Source: Eilatimonas milleporae
GTDB taxonomy: Bacteria; Pseudomonadota; Alphaproteobacteria; Sphingomonadales; Kordiimonadaceae
Assembly (NCBI RefSeq): GCF_003688555.1
Contig: NZ_REFR01000010.1
Span: forward strand, 186,001 to 250,000
DNA: 64,000 nucleotides
Reading direction: 5' to 3'
Below, piece by piece: positions 8,467 to 17,973 of this stretch. The translations under genes and the position numbers were made by a program. Positions within the stretch are counted from its first letter, which is position 1, and every line of letters starts with the position of its first letter. The notes beneath the pieces were generated by a model. It was not told the origin of the DNA. It ran no database searches and saw only the letters and a list, made by a program, of their open reading frames with translations.

Positions 8467-9438
8467 TTATTCGGCGGCAAATGGGCCGGTTTTTTCCCGC
8501 GCCTCCGACGGTGCCGTGTCCGGCAAGGCCGAGTCCCCGGCCCGGGCCTGTTGCGCCGCACGCCAGCGGGCCTTGATCATGTCACTTGTCAGGCGGCTGC
8601 CGTCCGGGGACCAGCCAGGCGGTGCGAGGAGAAACAAGGCGCGGTCTTTCCAGCTTCTGGCATGCCAAAGATCCTGCACGATGCCGATCCATTCATGGAA
8701 AGCGACGCGTAAGGGATTGTATGTGCCAAGGTCGCGCACCAGGCCGTATCGGCATTTTTCCCGCGCATCCTCGGCGACGAAGGTTCCGAACATCTTGTCC
8801 CATATGATGAAAACACCCGCGTAATTGGCGTCCAGATATTTTGGATTGGTCGCATGATGGACACGGTGGTGACTGGGGGTGTTGAAAACCGCTTCGAACC
8901 AGCGCGGCATGCGGTCGATGACTTCCGTATGAATCCAGAATTGATAGACCAGATTCAAGCCGGTGCAGAAAAAGACGATGGCCGGTTCAAAACCCAGTAT
9001 GAAGAGCGGCCAGCGGAATATGAGGCCGGGCGTCAGCTTGCCGGTCCATGTCTGGCGCAGGGCCGTCGTCAGATTGTAGTGTTGGCTGGAATGGTGGATC
9101 ACATGGGCCGCCCACATCCAGCGCATGCGATGACCGAAGCGATGAATCCAGTAATAGGCCAGATCATCCAGTACAAAAGCAGCCACGAACACAAGCACGC
9201 CTGCCCCAAGATCGAAAATCCGGAAATTTTCCCAGATCCAATAGGACAGGGTGAGGAAAGCCCCGGCGAAGATCAGCCCGGACACCACATTGCCGATCCC
9301 CATGATCAGCGATGTGGCGGTGTCCAACCCTTCAAAGCGGGCCCTGCCGGTTTTCCAGCCATACAGCATTTCGGCCAGCACCAGAATGACGAAAGCGGGA
9401 ACCGCCAGGTCCGTCGGCTGGGGTAGGTCAAGCAACAT
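8467..9438 (-). CDS. Sterol desaturase / fatty acid hydroxylase family membrane di-iron enzyme
   Basis: This 323-residue integral membrane protein has several hydrophobic helices and the histidine clusters of the family: HRFGH (HX3H), HVIHHS (HX2HH) and HRVHHA (HX2HH), plus later HEW. These bind a di-iron centre that hydroxylates or desaturates lipid C-H bonds. Substrates range from sterols to carotenoids, alkylglycerols and ornithine lipids, and cannot be fixed here. The ATG at 9438 is preceded by AAGGACAG and overlaps the end of the upstream gene by 11 bp, which implies translational coupling. A longer start at 9525 would lie inside the upstream coding region and is unlikely. Confidence 0.85.
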   Translation of the reverse strand: MLLDLPQPTDLAVPAFVILVLAEMLYGWKTGRARFEGLDTATSLIMGIGNVVSGLIFAGAFLTLSYWIWENFRIFDLGAGVLVFVAAFVLDDLAYYWIHRFGHRMRWMWAAHVIHHSSQHYNLTTALRQTWTGKLTPGLIFRWPLFILGFEPAIVFFCTGLNLVYQFWIHTEVIDRMPRWFEAVFNTPSHHRVHHATNPKYLDANYAGVFIIWDKMFGTFVAEDAREKCRYGLVRDLGTYNPLRVAFHEWIGIVQDLWHARSWKDRALFLLAPPGWSPDGSRLTSDMIKARWRAAQQARAGDSALPDTAPSEAREKTGPFAAE

Positions 9439-9925
9439 GGCTGCTGTCCTTGTGCTGTGAAGGGACGGTGACGGCGGGCCCGCTGCCGGGATTTTCGCGC
9501 TGGTCTTGGGCCCCCTGATTCGCATCCGTCACCGCTGCCAGCCAACCCAGGGCAGATGCCCGCAGGGCATCGTCCGCCGTGAACGTGATGGCGGGTTGCG
9601 TGAAATCGTCCAGTGTCAGTCGCAAGCCCCCCTTTGTCGGCACCACATGGTCGATATCGCCCCGGGCGAGCACGCGGCAGACTATACGGTCGCGCGGCTG
9701 TGTGACCAGGCCAAGCCGCTCCGCTGTTCCGTCCAGCCTGACAAGGGCAACGCGCCGTGCTGTGTCCACCAGAATCCCGGTGACGGACTCACCCGGAAAG
9801 GTGCGCACCATATTGCGGTGTACGCGTTCGTCCGTCAGGCCGTCCTGTACCGGGTACAGCCGTCCGGCAAGCCATGACAGCAAGGCAATCGCGGCCACGG
9901 AAAAAATCAGCAGCATCGGGTCCAT
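9428..9925 (-). CDS. Membrane-anchored protein of unknown function
   Basis: From the ATG at 9925 the product is 165 residues. It has one N-terminal hydrophobic helix (MLLIFSVAAIALLSWLAG) followed by a soluble beta-rich part: residues 25-130 look like a small barrel (VTGILVDTARRVALVRLDG; IVCRVLARGDIDHVV). The C-terminus is polar. I do not recognise the family. Its stop overlaps the start of the hydroxylase gene, so it may be an accessory or assembly partner. In-frame sequence upstream of 9925 is antisense to the glycerophosphodiesterase gene and is not credible as coding. Confidence 0.55.
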   Translation of the reverse strand: MDPMLLIFSVAAIALLSWLAGRLYPVQDGLTDERVHRNMVRTFPGESVTGILVDTARRVALVRLDGTAERLGLVTQPRDRIVCRVLARGDIDHVVPTKGGLRLTLDDFTQPAITFTADDALRASALGWLAAVTDANQGAQDQRENPGSGPAVTVPSQHKDSSHVA

Positions 9926-10004
9926 ACCCGACAGTTGACCGTGTTGGTACGATCCGGTCAAGTGGCCTTGTAACCGGGCACATAACATGCGGGAGCATAC
10001 AGGA

Positions 10005-11117
10005 ATGAGTCTTGCCATCGTGACACTTGCCATTGTGACAGGGGCGATTGTCGGTCGCGTCCGTCTTCGGCCCCTTTGGGAAGGTGCCATCAGGGCGGTC
10101 CTGACGATCCTGCCGGTTTTTTTGTCCGCGGTTGCCACCGTTTCGGGCGGGCCGGTCCTGGCGGAGAGCGGTGCCGGAGGCGAAACCGCAAGGGACGGCG
10201 CCCCGCTTGTCATTGCCCATCGCGGTGCCAGCGGGTACCGGCCCGAGCATACGCTCAGCGCCTACGCGCTGGCCATCGAACAGGGCGCCGACTATATCGA
10301 GCCCGATCTGGTGATGACAAAGGACGGCCATCTGGTGGCGCGGCATGATGTGTACCTGTCCACCACGACGGATGTGGCGGATCACCCCGTTTTTGCCGAC
10401 CGGCGCCGGACATTGGATGGCCGGACCGACTGGTTCGTGTTCGATTTCACCCTGGCTGAACTGAAAACCCTGCGGGCGCGCCAACCCCGCAAGGGCCGTA
10501 GCACGGTGTATGACGGTGTGGAGACAATTCCCACATTCGATGAGGTGATTGCCCTGGTACGGGACAGCCGTGGCGGGGGGCACCCTGTGGGCCTGTATCC
10601 GGAAATGAAGCGTCCCGACCTGTTTGCTGCCATGGGGCTGGAGCCCGCCGGCGTCCTGGTGCCGGTCCTGAATCGTCTGGACGAGGAGGGCATTCCTGTC
10701 TTTTTCCAATGTTTTGACGGTGGTTTTCTGCTGTCCTTGCAGGGCAGGGTCAGGGTGCCGCGTATTCTCTTGCTTTATGAGACGAAAGACCGCCGGACAG
10801 GGCAGACAGTCCCCAATCTGGACCTCGATCCGTTCATCGGCCGGGTGGACGGTCTGGGCGTTTCCAAGGGGCTGCTGATTGATGGAAAGGGGCGGACGAC
10901 GGATTTCATCGGCCGGATGCACGCTCTGGGCCTGCCGGTTCATGTCTGGACACTGCGGGATGATGATGTGGCGCCCGGGTTCGCCGACGTGCAGCAGGAA
11001 CTGAAAGCGATACTGGCCTTGGGCGCGGACGGTATTTTTGCCGATTTTCCGGACACCGCCCGCCGTGTCGTCGATCAGATGCGTCTTCTGAAGCCGCCGA
11101 CCGAACTGGTCGACTGA
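10005..11117 (+). CDS. glpQ: Periplasmic glycerophosphodiester phosphodiesterase
   Basis: A 370-residue enzyme that hydrolyses deacylated phospholipids to glycerol-3-phosphate and an alcohol. It has an N-terminal hydrophobic export segment. The GDPD TIM-barrel begins with HRGASGYRPEHTLSAY (catalytic His-Arg and Glu) and continues with YIEPDLVMTKDGHLVARHD (metal-binding Glu/Asp and the second His). Later motifs LYPEMKRP and VHVWTLRDDD match the long periplasmic GlpQ type. The start at 10005 has GGGAG 9 nt upstream; the ATG at 9987 has none. It is divergent from the lipid hydroxylase pair, so the locus may turn over or remodel membrane lipids. Confidence 0.9.
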   Translation: MSLAIVTLAIVTGAIVGRVRLRPLWEGAIRAVLTILPVFLSAVATVSGGPVLAESGAGGETARDGAPLVIAHRGASGYRPEHTLSAYALAIEQGADYIEPDLVMTKDGHLVARHDVYLSTTTDVADHPVFADRRRTLDGRTDWFVFDFTLAELKTLRARQPRKGRSTVYDGVETIPTFDEVIALVRDSRGGGHPVGLYPEMKRPDLFAAMGLEPAGVLVPVLNRLDEEGIPVFFQCFDGGFLLSLQGRVRVPRILLLYETKDRRTGQTVPNLDLDPFIGRVDGLGVSKGLLIDGKGRTTDFIGRMHALGLPVHVWTLRDDDVAPGFADVQQELKAILALGADGIFADFPDTARRVVDQMRLLKPPTELVD

Positions 11118-11185
11118 CAGCGCCTGATCGGTCCAGGAAAACGGCGGACTTGGCACCGAGTATGGCGCGCTGGTAAGAAAGATAG

Positions 11186-11284
11186 ATGGTCGATTTTCTG
11201 AAAGCCCTGTTTACCGCCATTGTGGCCGTGATCGTTTTGCGCGCGGCCGTGGAATTTCTGTTTCAGGCTGTCCGCATATATTAA
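11186..11284 (+). CDS. Putative 32-residue single-helix membrane peptide
   Basis: The sequence reads ATG, 31 further sense codons and TAA. Its product has a charged start (MVDFLKA), a continuous hydrophobic stretch (LFTAIVAVIVLRAAVEFLF) and a short tail (QAVRIY). A weak AAGAAAG lies just upstream. Composition is that of a small inner-membrane protein, and the gap to glpQ (68 nt) allows co-transcription. A perfect 7-bp hairpin follows. No family is recognised; it could be a chance open frame. Confidence 0.35.
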   Translation: MVDFLKALFTAIVAVIVLRAAVEFLFQAVRIY

Positions 11285-11293
11285 GTCTGGCCA

Positions 11294-11320
11294 CCACCCC
11301 CGCCTCGGTGCCAGGGGTGG
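11294..11320 (+). terminator. Possible weak terminator hairpin after glpQ and the small ORF
   Basis: CCACCCC (11294-11300) pairs perfectly with GGGGTGG (11314-11320) across a 13-nt loop. It lies between the convergent glpQ unit and the DUF4389 gene. There is no good T-tract, so it may be a processing or Rho-related stop, not a classical terminator. Confidence 0.3.
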
Positions 11321-11375
11321 GACCGTGTTTGCGTCTGCCTTCGTCGCCGTCCCGCCGGCATTTGGTCGACCGCGT

Positions 11376-12074
11376 TTAGTCGTCAGCGTCCCGAGGCAGG
11401 GGAAAGGGCTTGCCGAAGGGGAAGGGCAGTTCCTCCTCGCGGTAGCTCAGATAGCCGAGCACGTCGGAGACATAGCGGCCGAGACCGGCGATCACCCTGG
11501 ACAGTGACGGTTCCCTGCTGCCGAGAAGAATGGCGACGAAAAAGTGAATCACGGCCAGTGTCAGCCCCAGCACCATCGAGAACCATCCGAGCACGCCGAA
11601 CAGCACCATGAAAATGGCGCGCTTGAAAACGGCGCTCCAATCCCGGTCTTTCAGGTCCTTGAACAGCTCTTCCTCCTGTCCTGTCGAGGCACTGCTGCGG
11701 GGGGCGGTGTCCTGGTCCGGTTTGCTCTGGCTTTCAGCGTCCGTATAGGACGGCCTGGTCGCCCCGGTTTTCAGGCTTTCAGCCTTGTGCACACCGGCTT
11801 CGGCCTGCGCGGCGGCCTCGGTTTTTTTAGACGGACGGGCAGCCGTGCCGGTTGCGCCTGTTTTGGCCGGGGCGGCGGGCTTGGCCTTGCTCGCCGCTGT
11901 CTTTCTGGGTGTCGCGGGTTTCTTTGCCGTGCCGGTTTTCGTGGTCGTAACGCTTTTGCTGCTGCCGGCTGCGGATGCCGTGCTTTTCCGGGAGGTGGCC
12001 GGTTTTTTGGCCGCTGCTGTATCGCTGGCGGTTTTTTCGGATTTGTTATCCTCTGTCGGTTTGCTGTCGCTCAT
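11376..12074 (-). CDS. DUF4389 membrane protein with a Lys/Ala/Thr-rich N-terminal tail
   Basis: The C-terminal 100 residues match DUF4389: a long hydrophobic region (FMVLFGVLGWFSMVLGLTL, then AVIHFFVAILLG), a conserved amphipathic stretch (RVIAGLGRYVSDVLGYL) and the end motif ELPFPFGKPFP. The first 125 residues are unlike ordinary family members. They are low-complexity, rich in Lys, Ala, Thr and Pro, with repeated KKPAT and AKP units, like histone H1 or alphaproteobacterial PhaF-type tails. Such tails bind nucleic acids or anionic polymers. Function is unknown; the layout suggests a membrane anchor with a cytoplasmic basic arm. Single gene, leftward. Confidence 0.7.
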   Translation of the reverse strand: MSDSKPTEDNKSEKTASDTAAAKKPATSRKSTASAAGSSKSVTTTKTGTAKKPATPRKTAASKAKPAAPAKTGATGTAARPSKKTEAAAQAEAGVHKAESLKTGATRPSYTDAESQSKPDQDTAPRSSASTGQEEELFKDLKDRDWSAVFKRAIFMVLFGVLGWFSMVLGLTLAVIHFFVAILLGSREPSLSRVIAGLGRYVSDVLGYLSYREEELPFPFGKPFPLPRDADD

Positions 12075-12254
12075 GGAGCCCCCTTAACATATGGCGTTGG
12101 CGGTCCTCCTATAGTTGGGGATTGACAGATTTTGATCAAGAAGAATGGCAGCGGCGCGCCAAGACAGATGCGCCCGCATCATGGCAAGGTCGCGCCGGAG
12201 TCAAGCCAGAGTTAAGTCAGGGTCAAGCCGGAGTGGGGATAGGATGTCCGGTGG

Positions 12255-14051
12255 TTATTCGGCCAGCGCGGCCGGCAGCCAGGGACTTTCCCCTGCGATC
12301 ATGCGTCCTGCATCTTCCGCCGTCACCGGTTTGGAAAAATAAAAACCCTGTGCCGAGTTGAACGCCAGACCGCGCAGCATATCCAGATGGTCGGCATCTT
12401 CCAGACCTTCGGCGATCACTTCCAGGCCCAGGCTTTGTGCCAGAAGCGCCACCATCGTCAAAATCTTGTACTGGTGATTGTCCCGCTGAAGCTGGCTGAT
12501 GAAGCTGCGGTCGATCTTGATCACATCGATCGGGAACTGGTGCAGATATGTGAGCGAGCTGTACCCGGTGCCGAAATCGTCGAGGGCCACCTTCACGCCG
12601 ATTCGCTTCAGACGGTGCAGCACCTCGGAAATGCTGCTGGGATTGGACATGATCGCGCTTTCGGTCAGCTCGATCCGCAGTTTCTCGCCGGCGATGCCGG
12701 CTTCAAGCAGGGCGGTTTCGGCCACTTGCGCCACATTGTCCCGGGCGAACTGAATACCGGATACATTGACGTTGACGGCGGGCACTGCTTCCGTCCCGTA
12801 TGTGTCCTGCCAGGCGCGAATCTGGTGGCACGCCGCCTGAAAAGCCCAGCGCCCCAAGTCGACGATGACCCCTGTTTCCTCGGCCAGCGGAATAAACTCC
12901 CGCGGGGATACAAAACCTTTGTCCCGGTGCTGCCAGCGGGCGAGGGCCTCGAAACCGTGCAGGCTGTTTTTCTCCAGATCGATGATCGGCTGGTAATGCA
13001 GGTCCAGTTCGCCGCGCTCCACCGCACGGCGCAGTTCGGTTTCCAGATGGAATTGCGAGCGGACGCGCTGATGCGTGTCCCGGCGATATGTTTCTGTCCG
13101 GGCCTTGCCGTTGGTCTTGGCGCGGTGCATGGCGAAATCGGCATCGCGGATCAGGTCTTCCGGGTGGGTGGAACTGGACAGGGTGGTCGCCACGCCGATG
13201 GACACCGATGTGAAAACTTCATTGCCGTCAAGATCGTAAGGCAGACGCATGGCGGCATGGATCCGCTCGCCGATCATCGTCACTTCCTCAAGGTCATGGC
13301 AGCGCGAGACCAGAACGGCGAACTCATCCCCTGATAGACGCGACAGGGTGTCGGAGGACCGGATGCAGCGCCTGAGCGTCGCGGCCATGGCCACCAGGAA
13401 ACGGTCGCCCGCCGAATGACCGAAGCTTTCATTGATCTGCTGGAAACGGTCGATGTTGATGATCAGGACCGCGCAGCCGCTCTGGTGACCGTCGCGTTCG
13501 CATTCGACGACGGCTTCCTCCAGCCGGTTGCGGAACAGGACACGGTTCGGAAGACCCGTGAGCGCATCGTGAAACGCGTGATGCAGAAGATTGCGTTCGG
13601 CAAGCTTTTCCGCGGTCTGGTCTTCAATGGTGCAGACCACCTGATGAACCCGCTCTTCATGGTCCGTCAGGGGAATGAGCTGGCTGGAAAGAAATCTTTC
13701 CATCGTGCCGCTGCGGACGCTCCATTCGAAATTGGACTGCCGTTCCATGCGGAAGACGTCCTGGATTTCGCTGACAAGGATATGATTGTCCTGCCCGTTC
13801 CACAGCACATCGATGGTGCAGGGCAGGGTGACATCAGTGCCGATCCCGAAAATGTCGCGGGCAAACCGGTTGATGAACAGCGCCTCGACGCCGCCGCGTT
13901 CCGACAGGGTGCAGACCAGCACGCCGACCGGCAGGCGTTCGACAACGGCATTGGTATTGACGACGCGCGACACGGTGCGTGCGCTTCCCACATGCTTGGC
14001 GATCGAGGAAACGTTCGTTTCAGTCACAGCTGTCTCTGCCTGCTGTACCAC
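12255..14051 (-). CDS. Hybrid diguanylate cyclase / c-di-GMP phosphodiesterase (PAS-GGDEF-EAL)
   Basis: A soluble 598-residue c-di-GMP enzyme. Residues 35-155 look like a PAS-type sensor domain. The GGDEF domain (about 160-320) carries SGDEF at 240-244, a tolerated variant, and an inhibitory-site RSSD at 231-234, exactly five residues upstream. The EAL domain (about 335-590) has FEAL at 367-370, NVNVSGIQF, ELTES, DDFGTGYSS, KIDRSFI and EGLED, so all metal and catalytic positions are present. The phosphodiesterase is therefore probably active, with the cyclase active or GTP-binding and regulatory. No membrane segment is seen. The gene is alone, downstream of nrdJ but separated from it by a strong terminator. 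Confidence 0.92.
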   Translation of the reverse strand: MVQQAETAVTETNVSSIAKHVGSARTVSRVVNTNAVVERLPVGVLVCTLSERGGVEALFINRFARDIFGIGTDVTLPCTIDVLWNGQDNHILVSEIQDVFRMERQSNFEWSVRSGTMERFLSSQLIPLTDHEERVHQVVCTIEDQTAEKLAERNLLHHAFHDALTGLPNRVLFRNRLEEAVVECERDGHQSGCAVLIINIDRFQQINESFGHSAGDRFLVAMAATLRRCIRSSDTLSRLSGDEFAVLVSRCHDLEEVTMIGERIHAAMRLPYDLDGNEVFTSVSIGVATTLSSSTHPEDLIRDADFAMHRAKTNGKARTETYRRDTHQRVRSQFHLETELRRAVERGELDLHYQPIIDLEKNSLHGFEALARWQHRDKGFVSPREFIPLAEETGVIVDLGRWAFQAACHQIRAWQDTYGTEAVPAVNVNVSGIQFARDNVAQVAETALLEAGIAGEKLRIELTESAIMSNPSSISEVLHRLKRIGVKVALDDFGTGYSSLTYLHQFPIDVIKIDRSFISQLQRDNHQYKILTMVALLAQSLGLEVIAEGLEDADHLDMLRGLAFNSAQGFYFSKPVTAEDAGRMIAGESPWLPAALAE

Positions 14052-14207
14052 AACTGTCTACACTAATATTTGCTCGGCCAGAATCAGTCTCAAAGCTAAT
14101 CGGACATGCGTAAAGATTTAGTAAAACCAGACATGCGGCAAACCAAAAATACAGCTTATGAGTAAATGGAGTCGCTGCAAAGAAAGGCAAAATAAAAGAT
14201 AAAGGAC

Positions 14208-14239
14208 AAAAAAATTGGGGAAGGACAGAGCCTTCCCCA
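14208..14239 (-). terminator. Rho-independent terminator of nrdJ
   Basis: TGGGGAAGG (14216-14224) and CCTTCCCCA (14231-14239) form a perfect 9-bp stem with a 6-nt loop. On the minus strand it is followed by seven Ts (A-run at 14208-14214). It ends the nrdJ transcript before the GGDEF-EAL gene. Two further perfect but mutually exclusive hairpins lie between it and the nrdJ stop. Confidence 0.85.
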
Positions 14240-14245
14240 GGCGAT

Positions 14246-14283
14246 CCACCCACTGGGACGGGTTAGTGGGTGGGGTAACCCGT
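14246..14283 (-). repeat. Two overlapping, mutually exclusive hairpins 3' of nrdJ
   Basis: CCACCCACT (14246-14254) pairs with AGTGGGTGG (14265-14273), and ACGGGTTA (14258-14265) pairs with TAACCCGT (14276-14283). Each stem is perfect (9 and 8 bp). They interlock, so only one can form fully at a time unless a pseudoknot-like fold is adopted. They sit in the nrdJ 3' untranslated region just ahead of its terminator. Confidence 0.6.
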
Positions 14284-14298
14284 AGTCACATGGCTGTA

Positions 14299-17200
14299 TC
14301 AGCTACAGCCACTGGTCGCACCGCATGTGTCGCACTTCAGACAGGTACCGTTGCGCACAAGGGTGAAATTACCGCATTCCCCGCAGGCATCCCCTTCATA
14401 ACCTTTCAGACGAGCGGCCGCGCGGGCATCCGCCGTTGCATCCGTCGCACCGTTCGTCATGGCCGACCCGACAGTGACGCTCAGGGTTTCCGTGCCGGTG
14501 GCCACGGCAACCGTTTCGAGAGCCGTGTCCCCGGTTTTGACCGGTGTGTCCTGCTTGCCTTTCAGCACCACAAGGTTACTGCCGCGCACATAGCCGGTTG
14601 ATGCCAGTTTCTGCACACGGGCAAGGGCTTCCGTCACGTCCGCGCCCATTTCCGGCAAGGCCTCGCCGCGGTCACCGCGACCGGTGGTGTCGGGCATCAG
14701 GTCCGCGGGCGTCGCATGGGACAGGTCTTCGCGGCCAAGATAGCTGATCGCCAGTTCACGGAAGATATAATCCAGGAGCGATGTCGCCATTTTGATCGTG
14801 TCGTTGCCTTCAACACGGCCAAAAGGTTCAAACCGCGTGAAGGTGAAGGCGTCGACAAATTCCTCAAGCGGTACGCCATATTGCAGGCCGATGGAAATGG
14901 CGATGGCAAAATTGTTCATCAGCGAGCGGAAGGCAGCACCTTCCTTGTGCATGTCGATGAAGATTTCACCAAGCGATCCATCGTCATATTCACCTGTGCG
15001 CAGGTACACCTTGTGCCCGCCGACGATTGCCTTCTGGGTATAACCCTTGCGCCGCTCCGGCAGGCGTTTGCGATTGGCCGGGCCGGTGCTTTCCACTTCG
15101 ACGATACGCTCGACAATCCGTTCCGCGACGATATTCGTCTTTTCAGCGACCGTCTTCTCTTCAAGCTCTTCGCTCAGATCATCATCGTCGAGCAGGGCGG
15201 CGTTCAGCGGCTGGCTGAGCTTGGAGCCGTCGCGGTACAGGGCATTTGCCTTCAGGGCCAGCGACCAGCTCAATTCATAGGCCGCCATGCAGTCTTCAAC
15301 CACGGCACTGTTCGGCATGTTGATGGTTTTGGAAATGGCGCCGGAAATGAAAGGCTGCGCCGCCGCCATCATACGGATATGGCTTTCCCAACTCAGATAC
15401 CGTTTGCCGATCTTGCCGCACGGGTTGGCACAGTCGAAAACGGACAGGTGCTCTTCCCGCAGATGGGGCGCGCCTTCCAGCGTCATGGCCCCGCAGCAGA
15501 ATATATTGGCATCTTCGACCTGCTTTTTGGAAAAGCCCAGCGCGGCCAGCATGTCGAAATTGTAATCGTTCAGCTGATCATCGCTGAAGCCAAGGGTTTC
15601 CTTGCAGAATTCAGCACCGAGCGTCCACTGATTGAACACGAATTTGATGTCGAAAGCGTTGGCAAGCTGTTCTTCAACCGCCTCGATTTCCTTTGCCGTG
15701 AAGCCTTTCGCCTTCAGTGCGGCATGATTGATGCCGGGGGCGTCTTTAAGCGTGCTGTGCCCGACGGCGTAATCTTCGATCGCCTTGACCTGAACCGGTG
15801 TATATCCCAGCACTTCAAGCGATTGCGGCACGATACGGTTGATGATTTTGAAATAGCCGCCGCCTGCGAGCTTTTTGAATTTCACCAGGGCAAAATCGGG
15901 CTCGATCCCGGTGGTGTCACAGTCCATGACCAGACCGATAGTGCCGGTCGGGGCGATGACGGACGCCTGCGCGTTGCGGTAACCGTGGCTCAGTCCCAAC
16001 TCCAGGGCGTTATCCCAGGCTCTGGCCGCCGCCGTGGCAACGGCGCTTTCGGGGCAGGACGGGATATCCAGCGGAACCGGGTTGGTATGCAGCTTTTCAT
16101 AACCGTCCGCCTCGCCGTGGGCGGCGCGGCGATGGTTGCGGATCACCCGCAACATATGCTCGGCGTTTTTCTTGTATCCGGGGAAGGGGCCGAGTTCACC
16201 GGCCATCTCCGCCGAGGTGGCATAGGACACACCCGTCATCAGGGCGGTGATGGCGCCGCACAGGGCCCGGCCCTCATCGCTGTCATAGGACAGGCCCAGG
16301 CTCATCAGCAGGCCGCCGATGTTGGCATAGCCCAGTCCCAGCGTGCGGTACTCATAGGACAGTTTGGCAATCTCCTTGGACGGGAACTGTGCCATCAGGA
16401 CCGAGATTTCCAGAACCATCGTCCACAGCCGGACAGCATGCTCGAAATTCTCGACCGCGAAATGACCGTCTTCGGTCCTGAATGTCATCAGGTTGAGCGA
16501 GGCCAGATTACAGGCGGTGTCGTCCAGAAACATATATTCCGAGCATGGGTTGGAAGCGCGGATATCGCCGGACTCCGGGCAGGTGTGCCAGTCATTGATG
16601 GTGGTATGGAACTGAATGCCGGGGTCTGCGCACGCCCATGCGGCATGACCCACATCGCGCCAAAGCCCGGCCGCGTTCAGCGTTTTTGACGTCGACCCGT
16701 CGATGCGGTTTGTCAGGGTCCAGTCTGTTCCGTCCTTGACGGCCTGCATGAACGCGTCACTGACGCGAATGGAATTGTTGGAATTCTGCCCGGAAACCGT
16801 GAGATAGGCTTCCGAATCCCAGTCCGTGTTGTAGGTCCGGAAATCTATGGACGTGTATCCCTGTTCCGCGAACTGTATGACACGCTGAATATAGTTCTCC
16901 GGAATCATCACTTTCCGTGCGGCGATGATTTCCTTTTTCAGCGGCTTGTTTGCCTTGGGGTTGAAGGCATCCTCACCCAGATCCGGCTTGGCGTCATGGA
17001 CCGCTTTCATGATCCGGTTCAGGTGGATTTCATTCAGCTTCGAGCCGGAGACAAGCGCCGCGACTTTTTGTTCTTCCACCACCTTCCAATTGATAAAGGC
17101 TTCGATATCGGGGTGGTCGATATCCACAACGACCATTTTCGCCGCCCGCCGCGTTGTGCCGCCGGATTTGATGGCCCCGGCTGCGCGGTCGCCGATTTTC

Positions 17201-17973
17201 AGGAAACTCATCAGGCCGGACGATTTGCCGCCGCCGGACAGTTTCTCCCCTTCGCCGCGAATGTTGGAAAAGTTCGAGCCGGTGCCGGATCCGTATTTGA
17301 ACAGCCGGGCCTCACGGGTCCACAGGTCCATGATGCCGCCGTCATTGACGAGGTCGTCGCTGACGGACTGGATGAAGCAGGCATGCGGCTGCGGGTGTTC
17401 ATAGGCACTCTTGGATTTTACCAGCCGGCCGTTTTCAAAATCCACATAATGGTGTCCCTGAGCCGGGCCATCGATGCCGTAGGCCCAGTGCAGGCCCGTG
17501 TTGAACCATTGCGGTGAATTGGGCGCGGACATCTGCTTGGCCAGCATGAAGCGCATTTCATCGAAAAAGGTGCGGGCGTCGGCTTCGCTGTCGAAATAGC
17601 CGCCTTTCCAGCCCCAATATGTCCAGGTTCCGGCCAGCCTGTCGAAAACCTGTTTGGCGCTGAGCTCACTGCCATAGCGTTTGTCTTCCGGCAGGGCGGC
17701 GAGCGCATTTTCGTCCGCCTCCTTGCGCCAGAGCCATGACGGAACGGTGTTTTCCTCAACCGGTTTCAAGGCCTGCGGCACGCCGGCCTTCCGGAAATAT
17801 TTCTGGGCGATAATGTCGGTTGCCACCTGGCTCCAGGCTTCCGGCACTTCCACATCTGCCATGTGAAAGACGACGGAGCCGTCCGGGTTGCGGATCTCGC
17901 TGACTGCGCGTCTCCAGTCGATCCCTTCATAGGGACATTGATTTTCTTCTGTGAACCGCCGCTCTATACGCAT
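14299..17973 (-). CDS. nrdJ: Adenosylcobalamin-dependent ribonucleotide reductase (class II)
   Basis: This 1224-residue enzyme makes deoxyribonucleotides using coenzyme B12, independently of oxygen. The catalytic barrel is complete: [25 protein letters not shown], the NPCSE loop followed by [12 protein letters not shown], and [25 protein letters not shown]. The C-terminus is a zinc-ribbon-like cysteine cluster (CGECGNF, then CLKCDTCG, ending SGCS) that supplies the redox-active cysteines. Length matches the long alphaproteobacterial NrdJ type. The gene is monocistronic, has its own terminator, and is preceded by a 245-nt leader and tandem NrdR boxes. No other reductase is in the window. Confidence 0.97.
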   Translation of the reverse strand: MRIERRFTEENQCPYEGIDWRRAVSEIRNPDGSVVFHMADVEVPEAWSQVATDIIAQKYFRKAGVPQALKPVEENTVPSWLWRKEADENALAALPEDKRYGSELSAKQVFDRLAGTWTYWGWKGGYFDSEADARTFFDEMRFMLAKQMSAPNSPQWFNTGLHWAYGIDGPAQGHHYVDFENGRLVKSKSAYEHPQPHACFIQSVSDDLVNDGGIMDLWTREARLFKYGSGTGSNFSNIRGEGEKLSGGGKSSGLMSFLKIGDRAAGAIKSGGTTRRAAKMVVVDIDHPDIEAFINWKVVEEQKVAALVSGSKLNEIHLNRIMKAVHDAKPDLGEDAFNPKANKPLKKEIIAARKVMIPENYIQRVIQFAEQGYTSIDFRTYNTDWDSEAYLTVSGQNSNNSIRVSDAFMQAVKDGTDWTLTNRIDGSTSKTLNAAGLWRDVGHAAWACADPGIQFHTTINDWHTCPESGDIRASNPCSEYMFLDDTACNLASLNLMTFRTEDGHFAVENFEHAVRLWTMVLEISVLMAQFPSKEIAKLSYEYRTLGLGYANIGGLLMSLGLSYDSDEGRALCGAITALMTGVSYATSAEMAGELGPFPGYKKNAEHMLRVIRNHRRAAHGEADGYEKLHTNPVPLDIPSCPESAVATAAARAWDNALELGLSHGYRNAQASVIAPTGTIGLVMDCDTTGIEPDFALVKFKKLAGGGYFKIINRIVPQSLEVLGYTPVQVKAIEDYAVGHSTLKDAPGINHAALKAKGFTAKEIEAVEEQLANAFDIKFVFNQWTLGAEFCKETLGFSDDQLNDYNFDMLAALGFSKKQVEDANIFCCGAMTLEGAPHLREEHLSVFDCANPCGKIGKRYLSWESHIRMMAAAQPFISGAISKTINMPNSAVVEDCMAAYELSWSLALKANALYRDGSKLSQPLNAALLDDDDLSEELEEKTVAEKTNIVAERIVERIVEVESTGPANRKRLPERRKGYTQKAIVGGHKVYLRTGEYDDGSLGEIFIDMHKEGAAFRSLMNNFAIAISIGLQYGVPLEEFVDAFTFTRFEPFGRVEGNDTIKMATSLLDYIFRELAISYLGREDLSHATPADLMPDTTGRGDRGEALPEMGADVTEALARVQKLASTGYVRGSNLVVLKGKQDTPVKTGDTALETVAVATGTETLSVTVGSAMTNGATDATADARAAARLKGYEGDACGECGNFTLVRNGTCLKCDTCGATSGCS

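Noticed and set aside
14716-16689. A 657-codon open frame antisense to nrdJ
   Set aside because: It lies wholly inside nrdJ, which is clearly coding on the other strand; composition is that of a shadow frame.
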